Assembly: GCF_035953295.1 (NCBI RefSeq)
Contig: NZ_CP108370.1
Span: 6,061,001-6,125,000, forward strand
From: Streptomyces sp. NBC_01335
Lineage (GTDB): Bacteria; Actinomycetota; Actinomycetes; Streptomycetales; Streptomycetaceae
Length of the DNA: 64,000 bases
Reading direction: 5' to 3'
Notes under the pieces: model-generated
Databases searched by the model: none
The model's input: the letters and a program-made list of their open reading frames with translations, nothing else
Told to the model about the DNA's origin: nothing
Part shown: positions 1-8,974 of the stretch, in pieces
How positions within the stretch are numbered: the stretch's first letter is position 1
How the letters are laid out: each line of letters starts with the position of its first letter
Program-made: the position numbers and the translations under genes

Positions 1-17
1 GAGACAGCCTCGGTCAT
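1..17 (-). CDS. 5' end of a leftward gene (partial)
   Basis: Reading leftward, an ATG at position 17 opens a frame beginning MTEAV that runs off the window. A good ribosome-binding site (GAGGAG, about 9 bases upstream of the ATG) precedes it, which is why it is called. Five codons are too few to assign a function. It would be divergent from the sulfurtransferase gene, and the roughly 270 bases between them would hold both promoters. Confidence 0.4.
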
Positions 18-288
18 CGTCTTTCGCTCCTCGGACCATCGGTGGCCGTGCGGCAGATCGGGGCCGGTCCGCCGTCCAGGGGTGCGGTACGGCTCGCAAA
101 CGCTGTCCCGCGGCCTTTTGCGCCCCGTCCCGATGCTCGCACCACCGGGGCCCGGAGACACACCGGCCGCGCCGCGCGATTCGCGTTCTCGGCAGAACCC
201 GACCGATTTGTCCGCTACGACGGTTTTCCCGACCGCGTTCACGCGGACGCCACACGCCCGGGCCGGTCGCTGCGCGAGGATGGCCCTC

Positions 289-1119
289 ATGAAGCCCATC
301 ATCACCGCATCCGCATACGCGGGCGAGTCGGCGGGACCCCGCCCGCCCGTGCTCCTCGACGTCCGCTGGCAGCTGGGCGGCCCCAACGGCCGGGCCGCGT
401 ACGAGGAGGGCCACCTCCCCGGCGCCGTCTACGTCGACCTGGACACCGAGCTGGCCGGACCGGCCGGAGCCGGTGGCGGCCGTCATCCGCTGCCCGACCC
501 GGAGAGCTTCGGCGCCGCGATGCGCAGGGCGGGGGTCTCCCCGGACCGGCCCGTGGTGGTCTACGACGGCGGCCTGGGCTGGGCCGCGGCCCGGGCCTGG
601 TGGCTGCTGCGCTGGGCCGGTCACGAGGACGTCCGGGTGCTGGACGGGGGTCTCGCGGCGTGGGAGGGAGAGCTGTCCACCGACGTCCCGCGCCCCCACG
701 AGGGCGATTTCCGGCCGAAGCCCGGGGCGCTCCCGGTGCTCGACGCCGACGGCGCGGCGGCCCTGGCCCGTACCGGCGTACTGCTCGACGCGCGTGCCGC
801 CGAACGCTACCGGGGCGACGTCGAACCGATCGACCGGGTGGGCGGCCACATCCCGGGCGCCCTCTCCGCCCCGACCGGCGAGAACGTGGGCGAGGACGGC
901 CGCTATCTGCCCGCCGGGCGGCTCACCGACCGCTTCGCCGCCCTCGGCGCCTCCGAGGACCGGGAGATCGGCGTCTACTGCGGCTCGGGCGTCTCCGGCG
1001 CCCACGAGGTGCTCGCCCTGGAGATCGCGGGACTGCGGGCGGCGCTGTACCCGGGCTCCTGGTCGGAGTGGTCCTCCGACGAGTCGCGCCCGGTCGCGAC
1101 CGGGCCGGAGCCCCAGTAG
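289..1119 (+). CDS. Rhodanese-type sulfurtransferase (thiosulfate/3-mercaptopyruvate)
   Basis: A 276-residue tandem-rhodanese protein. The inactive N-terminal repeat holds 'LLDVRW' and 'GHLPGAVYVDLDTEL'. The C-terminal repeat holds 'LLDARAAERYRG', 'GHIPGALSAP' and the active-site loop 'VYCGSGVSG', whose cysteine would carry the persulfide. The family moves sulfur from thiosulfate or 3-mercaptopyruvate to cyanide or thiols. The ATG at 289 is chosen because GAGG at 276-279 sits about 9 bases upstream. An ATG at 280 is in frame but overlaps that site. The length is normal for SseA-like enzymes. A strong hairpin follows the gene. The choice between thiosulfate and mercaptopyruvate as substrate cannot be made from sequence alone. 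Confidence 0.9.
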   Translation: MKPIITASAYAGESAGPRPPVLLDVRWQLGGPNGRAAYEEGHLPGAVYVDLDTELAGPAGAGGGRHPLPDPESFGAAMRRAGVSPDRPVVVYDGGLGWAAARAWWLLRWAGHEDVRVLDGGLAAWEGELSTDVPRPHEGDFRPKPGALPVLDADGAAALARTGVLLDARAAERYRGDVEPIDRVGGHIPGALSAPTGENVGEDGRYLPAGRLTDRFAALGASEDREIGVYCGSGVSGAHEVLALEIAGLRAALYPGSWSEWSSDESRPVATGPEPQ

Positions 1120-1134
1120 GGCGGGCACTCGGAA

Positions 1135-1179
1135 CGGCCGAAGGGGCCGCACGCGCTGCGCGTGCGGCCCCTTCGGCCG
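1135..1179. terminator. Bidirectional terminator, sulfurtransferase/sepH
   Basis: Two perfectly complementary 21-base arms (1135-1155 and 1159-1179) flank a 3-base loop. They lie between two convergent genes, 15 bases past one stop and 18 from the other. No long T-run follows, as is common in Streptomyces. Confidence 0.85.
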
Positions 1180-1197
1180 TCTGCTCGGATCCGAGCC

Positions 1198-2253
1198 TCA
1201 GTCCTGCTTCTTGCGCCGCGTCCCGAAGACGATCTCGTCCCAGCTGGGCACCGCGGCCCGGCGGCCCGGGCGGACGCCGTCCGCCTCCGCCTGGCGGTCG
1301 GTGGTCCCGGTGAGCCGGTCCCGGTGACCCGCGACCGCGCGCGGCATCAGCACGTCGGCGTACGCGGACCCGGCACCCGCCGAAGCGGCGGCGGCCGGCG
1401 GCTCGTCCGCCGCGGGCTCATCGGCGGCCGGTTCGATCGCCGCGGGCTCCGGCTGCGAGGGCCGCTCCGGTACGACCATGTCGCCCCGGAAGCTCGGTAC
1501 CGCCTCCAGCAGGCTGGTCAGCGAATCGCGTTCGGCTGCCGTCGGGGCGGCGAACTCCTCCGGTTCGGCGTGCCGGTCCATCTGCCGGTCCATCTGCCGG
1601 TCCAGGGCCCGGTCCAGCGGCCGGTCCCGGGGCAGCCGGGCGATCCTCGGTACGAACGGGAAACTCGGTTCCGGAGCGGTCGCGTCCGACTCGCCGATGA
1701 GGGAGCGCGCCTCGTCGTCGACGGCCTGGACCAGCCGCCTCGGCGGGTCGTAGGTCCAGCTCGCCGAGTGCGGTTCGCCCGCGACGCGGTAGACCAGCAG
1801 CACTTCCCAGGTGCCGTCGTCGCGGCGCCAGGAGTCCCACTGAACCGTTTCCTTGTCCGCGCCGCGCATCAGCAGACGTTCCTGCACCGCGTCGCCGAGC
1901 TGGGGGCCGGTGTTCTCGCCGGGACGGCGTACGGGAGTCTTGCGGGCCCGCTCGGCCATGAAGGCGCGCTCCGCGAGCACGGGGCCCTCGAAGCGGCGGA
2001 CACGGTCGACGGGAATCCCGGCGAACTGGGCGACCTCCTCGGCGGAGGCGCCGGCTCGTATCCGGGCCTGGATGTCCCGCGGGCGGAGGTGGCTCTCCAC
2101 CTCGATCTCGATCTGTCCGAGCCGCGCGCGGTCGTTGCGCACCGCGGCACGGAGACGCTCGTCGATCGGAAGCGTGTACTCCGTGCTGTCCGCAGCCTTG
2201 AGCACCAGTCGTGTGCCGTCGTTGGAGACGGCCACGACACGCAGTTCGGGCAT
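1198..2253 (-). CDS. sepH: Cell-division regulator SepH (DUF3071)
   Basis: A 351-residue protein. Residues 1-165 are the conserved DUF3071 region, starting 'MPELRVVAVSNDGTRLVL', with a helix-turn-helix near residues 59-87 ('DIQARIRAGASAEEVAQFAG'). The C-terminal half is low-complexity and ends in a basic tail. SepH is known in Streptomyces to bind FtsZ through its C-terminus and to stimulate filament assembly during division. The ATG at 2253 is supported by GGGAGG six bases upstream; an upstream in-frame extension has no family similarity. The linker contains five consecutive Asp-Arg-x-x tetrapeptides encoded by an imperfect 12-base tandem repeat. Synteny with CutRS, ferrochelatase and dUTPase genes supports the call. 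Confidence 0.92.
   Translation of the reverse strand: MPELRVVAVSNDGTRLVLKAADSTEYTLPIDERLRAAVRNDRARLGQIEIEVESHLRPRDIQARIRAGASAEEVAQFAGIPVDRVRRFEGPVLAERAFMAERARKTPVRRPGENTGPQLGDAVQERLLMRGADKETVQWDSWRRDDGTWEVLLVYRVAGEPHSASWTYDPPRRLVQAVDDEARSLIGESDATAPEPSFPFVPRIARLPRDRPLDRALDRQMDRQMDRHAEPEEFAAPTAAERDSLTSLLEAVPSFRGDMVVPERPSQPEPAAIEPAADEPAADEPPAAAASAGAGSAYADVLMPRAVAGHRDRLTGTTDRQAEADGVRPGRRAAVPSWDEIVFGTRRKKQD
1573..1632 (-). repeat. 12-bp tandem repeat inside sepH
   Basis: Five consecutive 12-base units begin CCGGTCC on the plus strand (1573, 1585, 1597, 1609, 1621). The first two are identical and the rest diverge. On the coding strand they encode five Asp-Arg-x-x tetrapeptides in the disordered linker between the HTH domain and the C-terminal FtsZ-binding region. 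Units are in frame, so copy-number change would alter linker length by four residues at a time. Confidence 0.85.
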
Positions 2254-2782
2254 GGGGACCTCCCGGGTGGTGCCTGCCGACGTCACGTGCGTCGCTGCTT
2301 CCGCTAGTCGAGTGTGGCCTGCCCGGGTGCAGCCTGCCACAACCTTGCCAAGTTGCCCGGCGTGTGTCGGGCCTTGGCCCTGGTACGCCTCCGTGACACG
2401 GTTACCCATGGTGACGCAGAACGACCTGTGCGGTCGCCCTGTGCAACGAGTCTCCGTGCGATGCGTCGGCGCCGCCGGTTCGAGTGCCGCCTTCGGCCCC
2501 CTCCCGCAGGACCCGGATCACCCTTGCGGGAGTCCGGCCCCAGGGCTCGTCACAGTACTCCATTCGGGCCACCGGGGTGGACCGGCACGCCGTCCGAGTT
2601 GTCGACGGGTGTCCTCGGCGACGGTGGTTGACGGCGGGCATGAGGGTGGAGATACCCAATCGCCGTCCGTTTGCCCCTGCCGCGTGTCCTGCTTCACAGA
2701 ATCACCAGAAACGGAACTATCTACTCCGCCCAAAGGTCTCTTCCTGTTGCATGGTGGGAGAGATGTCAAGCAAGGGCTGGTA
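2254..2782. other. Intergenic region between sepH and the membrane-protein gene
   Basis: About 530 bases between divergently transcribed genes. Short open frames exist on both strands but have no ribosome-binding site, no recognisable product and poor codon bias. I infer the two divergent promoters lie here but cannot place them. No RNA gene or clear repeat is visible. Confidence 0.5.
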
Positions 2783-3838
2783 ATGGTTCAGAAGCCGGAA
2801 AGCGACACGGAACCGAAGGAAAGGCGCATAGATCTGAATGTGCCGCAGGTCGCCGGCAGCGCCGTGGCCGCGGTCGCGGCCGCCGTGGCGGCCTCGCAGC
2901 TGGGGGTGTACGGAACGATCCTGGGCGCGGGCGTGATGAGCATCGTCGCCACCTGCGGAGGCTCCGTCTTCCAGCACTTCTTCCGCCGCACGGGCGAGCA
3001 GATCCGCGAAGTCACCGTGCAGGTGACCAACCCGGGGGGCAGGCAGGTCGCCGTACGGACCCGCGAGACGACGCGCGGCCGCCGCGGCGCCGCGTACGTC
3101 CCGGCGGGTGCCGACGCCGGCCTCACGGGTACCCGGGTGACCGACCGTACGCAGGCGATCGACACCACCCGGCTGATCGACGGCACCTGGCCGGCCGACA
3201 GCACAGGGGCGGACACGGACCGGACCCGGCTGCTGCGGGCCGTCCCCGCCCCGGCGGACGAGCCGGCCGACGCCACCCGGCAGTTGCGGATCACCGGCCC
3301 CGGCCTGCCGCCGGGGGAGAACGGACCCGGCGAGGGATTCTCGGTGGCGACCACCCACGGCACCGCCCGCCGCAGCCGGCGGAAGCCCGTAGTGGCGGCC
3401 GTCGTGGTCTTCGTGGTGTCGATGCTCGGGATCACCGGGTTCGAGCTGGTCTCGGGCAACGACCTCAGCGGCGGCAACGGTACGACCGTGGGCTCCGTCG
3501 TCCGGGGCGGTGACGGGCGCACGGCCGATCCACGACCGCCCGCCGGTACGGAATCCGGCACCGGCGACGAACAGCCCGGAACCGGACCGAGCGCCACCCC
3601 CGGCACCGGTACCGGCCAGGACGGAGGCGGCGCGTCGGCCCCCGCGACCACCGACGACGGAGGCGCGGCCACCACCCCCGCCCCCTCGCCGACCGACGGC
3701 GCCACCACGCCGGCGCCCTCCCGGACGCCGACGCCCGCGCCGTCCGGCGACGGCGCGAGCACCGCGCCCGAGCAGACCGCCGACACCGGCACGGTCACGC
3801 AGGACCCGGCCGCCGGTGGCGACACCGGCGGGGAGTGA
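2783..3838 (+). CDS. Membrane protein with Pro/Thr-rich extracytoplasmic tail
   Basis: A 351-residue protein of unknown function. Residues 12-60 hold an Ala/Val-rich hydrophobic stretch ('AVAAVAAAVAASQLGVYG'), possibly a hairpin. A Thr/Asp-rich cytoplasmic stretch follows. One clear transmembrane helix lies near residues 200-220 ('VVAAVVVFVVSMLGITGFEL'), followed by about 130 Gly/Thr/Pro/Ser-rich residues predicted outside the cell. The ATG at 2783 has AAGGG about 7 bases upstream; the long in-frame extension upstream has no support. The gene is divergent from sepH and convergent with the oxidase. The architecture suggests a wall-spanning or sensing role, but no family is recognised. Confidence 0.75.
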   Translation: MVQKPESDTEPKERRIDLNVPQVAGSAVAAVAAAVAASQLGVYGTILGAGVMSIVATCGGSVFQHFFRRTGEQIREVTVQVTNPGGRQVAVRTRETTRGRRGAAYVPAGADAGLTGTRVTDRTQAIDTTRLIDGTWPADSTGADTDRTRLLRAVPAPADEPADATRQLRITGPGLPPGENGPGEGFSVATTHGTARRSRRKPVVAAVVVFVVSMLGITGFELVSGNDLSGGNGTTVGSVVRGGDGRTADPRPPAGTESGTGDEQPGTGPSATPGTGTGQDGGGASAPATTDDGGAATTPAPSPTDGATTPAPSRTPTPAPSGDGASTAPEQTADTGTVTQDPAAGGDTGGE

Positions 3839-3864
3839 CCCGCACCCGTACCCGGTACCGGCAG

Positions 3865-3903
3865 AGCCCCGGTCGCCGGCCCGTGAGGGCGGCGGCCGGG
3901 GCT
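3865..3903. terminator. Bidirectional terminator
   Basis: 13-base arms at 3865-3877 and 3891-3903 pair with a single T/G wobble around a 13-base loop. They sit between convergent genes. Confidence 0.75.
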
Positions 3904-3922
3904 CCGTGCTGCGCGGCGGCCG

Positions 3923-5239
3923 TCAGTCGCCCAGCACGCGCCGCAGATAGTCGTTGCCGAACAGCCGGTCCGGGTCGAGCCGGTCGCGTACCGCCGTGAA
4001 CTCGGCGAAGCGCGGATAGACCTCCGCGAGGTACCCGGCGTCCCGGGTGTGCACCTTGCCCCAGTGCGGGCGGCCCCCGTGCGTCGTCATGATCCGCTCG
4101 ACCGCCGTGAAGTACGCCTGGTGCGGCGTGCCCCGGTAGAGGTGGACGGCGATGTAGGCGCTCTCCCGGCCGGACGCCGTGGAGAGCGCGATGTCGTCGG
4201 CGGGTGCCGTACGGACCTCCACCGGGAAGCTGATCCGCAGCGGCGAGCGGTCCACCATCGCCTTGACCTCCCGCAGCGCGGCCACGGCCGCCTCGCGCGG
4301 AAGGGCGTACTCCATCTCCACGAAGCGCACCCGGCGCGGACTGGTGAACACCTTGTACGGGATGTCGGTGTACGTACGGGCCGACAGGGCACGGCTGGAG
4401 ATCCGGGCGATCGAGGGGATGGCCGCGGGGAAGGCCCGGCCCACCGAACAGGCCACCTGGAAGATCCCGTTGGAGAGGAGCTCGTCCTCGATCCAGCCGC
4501 TGATCCGGCCGGGCGGGGCGGAGGGGCACGCGCTGCGGTTGTTGCGCTTGGTGTTGCAGTTGCCGGTGTGCGGGAACCAGTAGAACTCGAAGTGCTCGTT
4601 CTCGACGACCAGCTCGTCGAAGCCGGAGGTCACCGCGTCGAACGTCATCGGCTCCTCGCGGGCGGTCAGCAGGAAGACGGGTTCGACGGCGAAGGTGATC
4701 GCGGTGATCACGCCCAGCGCGCCGAGCCCGACCCGCGCGACCGCGAAGACCTCGGGGTTCTCCCGCTCGGAACAGCGCAGGACCGTGCCGTCCGCGGTGA
4801 CCAGCTCCAGGGCCCGGATCTGCGCGGCTATGGACGCCGAGTCGCGCCCGGTGCCGTGGGTGCCGGTGGAGGTCGCCCCGGCGACCGTCTGCTCCATGAT
4901 GTCGCCCATGTTGGTGAGCGACAGGCCCTCCCGGGCGAGAGCGGCGTTGAGCCGCTTGAGCGGAGTGCCCGCCTCCACCGTGACCGTCATCGCCTCGCGG
5001 TCGATCCCGCGGATGCCGGTGAGCAGATCGGGGCGGACGAGCACCCCGTCGGTGGCGGCCGCCGCCGTGAAGGAGTGACCGGTGCCGACCGGTTTCACCC
5101 GCAGCCCGTCCTCGGCGGCCCGGCGCACGGCGGCGGCGAGCTCGTCCACGGAGGCGGGCGAGACCTCCCGTACCGGCCGGGCGGTGACGTTCCCCGCCCA
5201 GTTGCGCCACGCGGTCGTCGTCGCGTCGGTGCTGGTCAT
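3923..5239 (-). CDS. FAD-dependent D-arabinono-1,4-lactone oxidase family protein
   Basis: A 438-residue vanillyl-alcohol-oxidase-type flavoprotein. The N-terminal FAD-binding domain carries '[19 protein letters not shown]'; the His of GTGHS is the position that binds FAD covalently in related aldonolactone oxidases. The C-terminal ALO domain ends with 'PHWGKVHT' and '[13 protein letters not shown]', both typical of the family. Such enzymes oxidise aldonolactones or sugar alcohols with O2. The start is ATG 5239, with AAGG about 10 bases upstream; a GTG at 5248 is too close to that site. The gene diverges from ferrochelatase with about 255 bases between. The true substrate is not readable from sequence; alditol oxidases are close relatives. 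Confidence 0.85.
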   Translation of the reverse strand: MTSTDATTTAWRNWAGNVTARPVREVSPASVDELAAAVRRAAEDGLRVKPVGTGHSFTAAAATDGVLVRPDLLTGIRGIDREAMTVTVEAGTPLKRLNAALAREGLSLTNMGDIMEQTVAGATSTGTHGTGRDSASIAAQIRALELVTADGTVLRCSERENPEVFAVARVGLGALGVITAITFAVEPVFLLTAREEPMTFDAVTSGFDELVVENEHFEFYWFPHTGNCNTKRNNRSACPSAPPGRISGWIEDELLSNGIFQVACSVGRAFPAAIPSIARISSRALSARTYTDIPYKVFTSPRRVRFVEMEYALPREAAVAALREVKAMVDRSPLRISFPVEVRTAPADDIALSTASGRESAYIAVHLYRGTPHQAYFTAVERIMTTHGGRPHWGKVHTRDAGYLAEVYPRFAEFTAVRDRLDPDRLFGNDYLRRVLGD

Positions 5240-5496
5240 CTTCCCCACGCCTTCCCGTCTGCGCCGGCCCGCGAGCCGCCGGAACCAGTGCGGCGAGGGC
5301 CTTCGTGGTGATCCGCCGGCGGTGCGGCGGCGAGGCCCGGGGCAGGGAGCGTCACGGCCAGGAACGGCATGTCCCCGGCCAGTTGGAGGGGGATCATACT
5401 CACGGCCGCGGGGCGGACCCCCCGCCCACCCCGCCCCGGCGGTCCGGGCGGATGTCGGTTGCGATGCTCCCGTCGGCGGATGGCAGGATCGGAGCC

Positions 5497-6624
5497 ATGT
5501 CCGATCTGCGCGATCCCGCTCCCTACGACGCCCTGCTGCTGCTCTCCTTCGGCGGCCCCGAAGGCCCGGACGACGTGGTTCCGTTCCTCCAGAACGTCAC
5601 CCGCGGCCGGGGCATCCCCGAGGAGCGGCTGAAGGAGGTCGGCAAGCACTACTTCCTCTTCGACGGCGTCAGCCCGATCAACGGCCAGAACCGCGACCTC
5701 CTGGAAGCCCTGCGCAAGGACTTCGCCGACCACGGCCTGGACCTCCCGGTGTACTGGGGCAACCGCAACTGGGCCCCGTACCTGACCGACACCCTCCGCG
5801 AGATGACCGAGGCCGGACACCGCCGCGTCCTCACCCTCGCGACCAGCGCCTACGCCTCCTACTCGGGATGCCGGCAGTACCGCGAGAACCTCGCCGACGC
5901 GCTGGAGACCCTGCGGGCCGAGGGCCTGACGGTGCCGCGGGTGGACAAGCTGCGCCACTACTTCAACCACCCTGGCTTCGTGACGCCCATGACCGACGGG
6001 GTGCTCGCCTCGCTCGCGAGCCTCGGCGAGGAGGAGCGCGCCGGAGCCCACCTGGCGTTCACCACGCACTCCATCCCGGTGTCGGCGGCCGACACCTCGG
6101 GGCCGGTGGAGGACCACGGCGACGGCGGCGCCTACGTCGCCGAGCACCTCGACGTCGCCCGGACGATCGTGGACGCGGTGCGCGAGGAGACCGGCGTCGA
6201 GTACCCCTGGCGGCTGGTCTACCAGTCCCGCAGCGGCGCCCCGCACATCCCGTGGCTGGAACCCGACATCTGCGACCACCTGGAGACCCTGCACGGCGAC
6301 GGCGTCCCGGCGGTCGTGATGGTCCCCATCGGGTTCGTCTCCGACCACATGGAGGTCCTCTACGACCTCGACACCGAGGCCACCGCCAAGGCCGCCGAGC
6401 TCGGTCTGCCCGTCCGCCGGTCCGCCACCGTCGGAGCCGACCCGCGCTTCGCCGCCGCCGTCCGCGACCTCGTGCTGGAGCGCGCCGCCACCGAGCAGGG
6501 GTACCGCGTGGACCGCTGCGCGCTCGGCGCCCTCGGCCCCTCGCACGACCTCTGCCCGGTCGGCTGCTGCCCCGCGCGGGCGCCGAAGCCGGCCGCCGCG
6601 GGCGCCGACAGCCCGTTCGCCTGA
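5497..6624 (+). CDS. hemH: Ferrochelatase (HemH/CpfC type)
   Basis: A 375-residue ferrochelatase that inserts Fe2+ into a porphyrin. In Actinobacteria the established substrate is coproporphyrin III, in the coproporphyrin-dependent haem pathway. Family motifs are '[15 protein letters not shown]', 'THSIPV' with the metal-handling His191, and '[16 protein letters not shown]' with Glu286. Cys125 in 'YSGCRQY' and a C-terminal group (Cys341, 353, 357, 358 in '[10 protein letters not shown]') fit the [2Fe-2S] cluster reported for actinobacterial ferrochelatases, though spacing differs from the mycobacterial pattern I remember. The ATG at 5497 precedes the conserved N-terminus; an upstream frame lacks similarity. 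The next gene starts 92 bases downstream on the same strand. Confidence 0.95.
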   Translation: MSDLRDPAPYDALLLLSFGGPEGPDDVVPFLQNVTRGRGIPEERLKEVGKHYFLFDGVSPINGQNRDLLEALRKDFADHGLDLPVYWGNRNWAPYLTDTLREMTEAGHRRVLTLATSAYASYSGCRQYRENLADALETLRAEGLTVPRVDKLRHYFNHPGFVTPMTDGVLASLASLGEEERAGAHLAFTTHSIPVSAADTSGPVEDHGDGGAYVAEHLDVARTIVDAVREETGVEYPWRLVYQSRSGAPHIPWLEPDICDHLETLHGDGVPAVVMVPIGFVSDHMEVLYDLDTEATAKAAELGLPVRRSATVGADPRFAAAVRDLVLERAATEQGYRVDRCALGALGPSHDLCPVGCCPARAPKPAAAGADSPFA

Positions 6625-6715
6625 CCGCGGCGCCCCGCCTCGGGGCAGCCGGGCGGGAGCCGACCCGCCGTCCCACCGCCGACGCCCATGCCCGACCCCG
6701 ATCCCTGGGAGCGCC

Positions 6716-7516
6716 GTGACCGACCCCCTGCTCGCCGAACTCCTCGACCTCGCGCGGACCGCCGCCACCCGCGCGGGCGCCCTGCTGCGCGACGGCCGCC
6801 CCGCCGACCTGGGGGTGGCCGCCACCAAGTCGAGCCCCATCGACGTCGTCACCGAGATGGACATCGCCGCCGAGAAGCTGATCACCGGTTACCTCTCCGA
6901 GCACCGCCCCGAGGACGGCTTCCTCGGCGAGGAGGGTGCGAGCCGCGAGGGCACCAGCGGCGTCCGCTGGGTCATCGACCCGCTGGACGGGACGGTGAAC
7001 TACCTCTACAACCTGCCGACCTGGGCGGTCTCGATCGCCGCCGAACTCGACGGGGAGCGGGTCGTGGGCGTGGTCGAGGCGCCGATGCGCGGCGAGACCT
7101 TCCACGCGGTGCGCGGCGGCGGCGCGTACGTGAACGGCACCGCGCTGCGCTGCCGCCCCGCTCCGCCGCTGGACCAGGCGCTCGTGTCGACCGGCTTCAA
7201 CTACGTCGCGACCGTCCGCACGCACCAGGCCGACGTTGCCCAGCGGCTCATCCCGCGGCTGCGGGACATCCGGCGCGGGGGCTCGGCCGCCATCGACCTG
7301 TGCGACGTGGCCGCGGGACGGCTCGACGGCTACTACGAACGCGGACTCCACCCCTGGGACCTGGCGGCCGGCGACCTCGTCGCCCGAGAGGCGGGCGCGC
7401 TCACCGGCGGGCGCCCGGGGCTGCCGGCCGACGGGGACCTGACGGTCGCCGCCTCGCCGGGCGTCTTCGAGCCCCTTCAGGCCATCCTCGAAGAGCTGGG
7501 CGCCTGGCACGACTGA
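6716..7516 (+). CDS. Inositol monophosphatase family phosphatase
   Basis: A 266-residue Mg2+-dependent phosphatase. It shows the metal-binding motifs of the family: 'GFLGEEG' (Glu near residue 75), 'WVIDPLDGTVNY' (the DPLDGT signature) and 'GLHPWDLAAGDLVAREAG' (the C-terminal WDxAAG motif). The family hydrolyses inositol-1-phosphate, histidinol-phosphate or related sugar phosphates; which one is not determined here. The GTG start at 6716 has GGGAG 5 bases upstream. Length is normal. It probably shares transcription with ferrochelatase and ends at a strong hairpin. Confidence 0.9.
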   Translation: MTDPLLAELLDLARTAATRAGALLRDGRPADLGVAATKSSPIDVVTEMDIAAEKLITGYLSEHRPEDGFLGEEGASREGTSGVRWVIDPLDGTVNYLYNLPTWAVSIAAELDGERVVGVVEAPMRGETFHAVRGGGAYVNGTALRCRPAPPLDQALVSTGFNYVATVRTHQADVAQRLIPRLRDIRRGGSAAIDLCDVAAGRLDGYYERGLHPWDLAAGDLVAREAGALTGGRPGLPADGDLTVAASPGVFEPLQAILEELGAWHD

Positions 7517-7536
7517 CGCCGTCCGGGCCCGGACGC

Positions 7537-7581
7537 GAGGACGCCCGCCGCTCTCCTGAAGGAGATCCGGCGGGCGTCCTC
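7537..7581. terminator. Terminator after the IMPase gene
   Basis: Perfect 14-base arms (7537-7550 and 7568-7581) around a 17-base loop, 20 bases beyond the stop codon and between two convergent genes. Confidence 0.8.
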
Positions 7582-7688
7582 ACGTGATGCGGGTGATCCG
7601 CGGTGCGGCTGGTCCCTTGGTGCTGAAACTGTCGTGCTGAGGTCCGGTGGTGCGGCTCGGTGGTGCTGCGGCTCGGTGGTGGCGTCGG

Positions 7689-7862
7689 TCAGACGGTGGT
7701 GGCGCCGGTCTCGACGCCGTGTTCGGCGGCGAGGCGCAGCAGATCGTCCAGCTCACTCTGCTCGACGTCCGCGAGGAAGTCGTCGCCCGTCTCGCGGGCA
7801 CGGGTGAGGTCGGACTCGGTCGTCCTGATGCGGTGAAGAAGACCTGCGGTGAAAGCGTCCAT
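7689..7862 (-). CDS. Small conserved-looking acidic helical protein, 57 aa
   Basis: Encodes a 57-residue, strongly acidic, helix-forming protein starting 'MDAFTAGLLHRIRTTESDLT'. A clear ribosome-binding site (GAGGGG, about 8 bases upstream) precedes the ATG at 7862. Coiled-coil-like heptads are plausible (LLHRIRTTESDL, LDDLLRLAAEHG). No domain or signal peptide is visible and the function is unknown. It is divergent from cutR. Longer in-frame extensions upstream show no coding character. Confidence 0.65.
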   Translation of the reverse strand: MDAFTAGLLHRIRTTESDLTRARETGDDFLADVEQSELDDLLRLAAEHGVETGATTV

Positions 7863-8312
7863 GAAGCGCCCCCTCGGCGTGGGTCGGTGGCACGGGGGTG
7901 TGCCGGGATTTCTCGGGCCTGGTCCCCAGGCCGTGGGTCGAAAGTCCCGCCTGTCCCGCCCTCCGGGCGGACGGCGCCACTTCCGACACACGCCCTGGTG
8001 CCGTCGGTCACGCGGTCCCTCCGGGAAAAGGGACGGCAGTGGCGAGCCACGTACGTGGCGTGATCGCGGGTGTGCATGCGTCCTCCCCGGGCCCGCAAGG
8101 GGAGAAACCTCAACTGGCCCGTGAATATGCCCCCTTCTTCGATTTCCCTCGAACCCGCAGGTCGCCGGGGGCTGCCTTACCGCCGGTTTATGGGTGTTGC
8201 GGGCAGGATGGTCGCGAACAGTCGGCCCGGCGTGCCCCGACAAGGGGCCGGCCGGGCCCTTCCCGGACGTGCGGAACGTCCGCGGGAACGACATCTGAGA
8301 AGGGACAGTGCC
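7863..8312. other. Intergenic region upstream of cutR
   Basis: About 450 bases between the small leftward gene and cutR. An inverted repeat CGGACGT-n5-ACGTCCG (8264-8282) ends 30 bases before the cutR start and is the only obvious structured element. It could be an operator, possibly for autoregulation by CutR; that is inference. No gene is seen here. Confidence 0.45.
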
Positions 8313-8966
8313 GTGCGCGTACTCGTCGTCGAGGACGAGCAGCTGCTCGCCGACGCGGTGGCCACCGGACTCCGCCGTGAGGCGATGGCCGTCGACGTGG
8401 TCTACGACGGAGCGGCGGCCCTGGAACGGGTCGAGGTCAACGACTACGACGTCGTGGTCCTCGACCGGGACCTCCCGCTCGTCCACGGGGACGACGTCTG
8501 CCGCAAGATCGTCGAGCTGGGCATGCCCACCCGGGTGCTCATGCTCACCGCTTCCGGGGACGTCAGCGACCGGGTCGAAGGACTGGAGCTGGGGGCCGAC
8601 GACTACCTCCCCAAGCCTTTCGCCTTCAGCGAGCTGACCGCGCGGGTCCGCGCGCTGGGCCGGCGTACGACGGTGGCGCTCCCGCCCGTCCTGGAACGGG
8701 CCGGCATCAAGCTCGACCCCAACCGCCGCGAGGTCTTCCGGGGCGAGCAGGAGATCCAGCTCGCGCCGAAGGAGTTCGCCGTGCTGGAGGTGCTGATGCG
8801 CAGCGAGGGTGCCGTGGTCTCGGCCGAGCAGCTGCTGGAGAAGGCGTGGGACGAGAACACCGACCCCTTCACCAACGTCGTCCGGGTGACCGTCATGACG
8901 CTGCGCCGCAAACTCGGTGAGCCCCCGGTCATCGTCACCGTCCCCGGTTCCGGTTACCGGATCTGA
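8313..8966 (+). CDS. cutR: Response regulator CutR
   Basis: A 217-residue OmpR/PhoB-type response regulator. The receiver domain (residues 1-115) has the acidic pocket 'VVEDE', the phospho-acceptor Asp51 in 'VVVLDRDLP', the conserved Thr/Ser ('MLTAS') and the Lys of 'LPKPF'. A winged-helix DNA-binding domain follows (residues 125-217, 'LAPKEFAVLEVLM', ending 'GSGYRI'). The GTG at 8313 has GAGAAGGGA about 8 bases upstream. CutRS is known in Streptomyces from work on copper, antibiotic production and secretion-stress control. The cognate kinase gene starts 8 bases after the stop. Confidence 0.92.
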   Translation: MRVLVVEDEQLLADAVATGLRREAMAVDVVYDGAAALERVEVNDYDVVVLDRDLPLVHGDDVCRKIVELGMPTRVLMLTASGDVSDRVEGLELGADDYLPKPFAFSELTARVRALGRRTTVALPPVLERAGIKLDPNRREVFRGEQEIQLAPKEFAVLEVLMRSEGAVVSAEQLLEKAWDENTDPFTNVVRVTVMTLRRKLGEPPVIVTVPGSGYRI

Positions 8967-8974
8967 GCGACCCG

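Noticed and set aside
2518..2769. Minus-strand 83-codon frame between sepH and the membrane protein
   Set aside because: It overlaps the likely promoter of the next gene, has no supporting ribosome-binding site, and encodes nothing recognisable.
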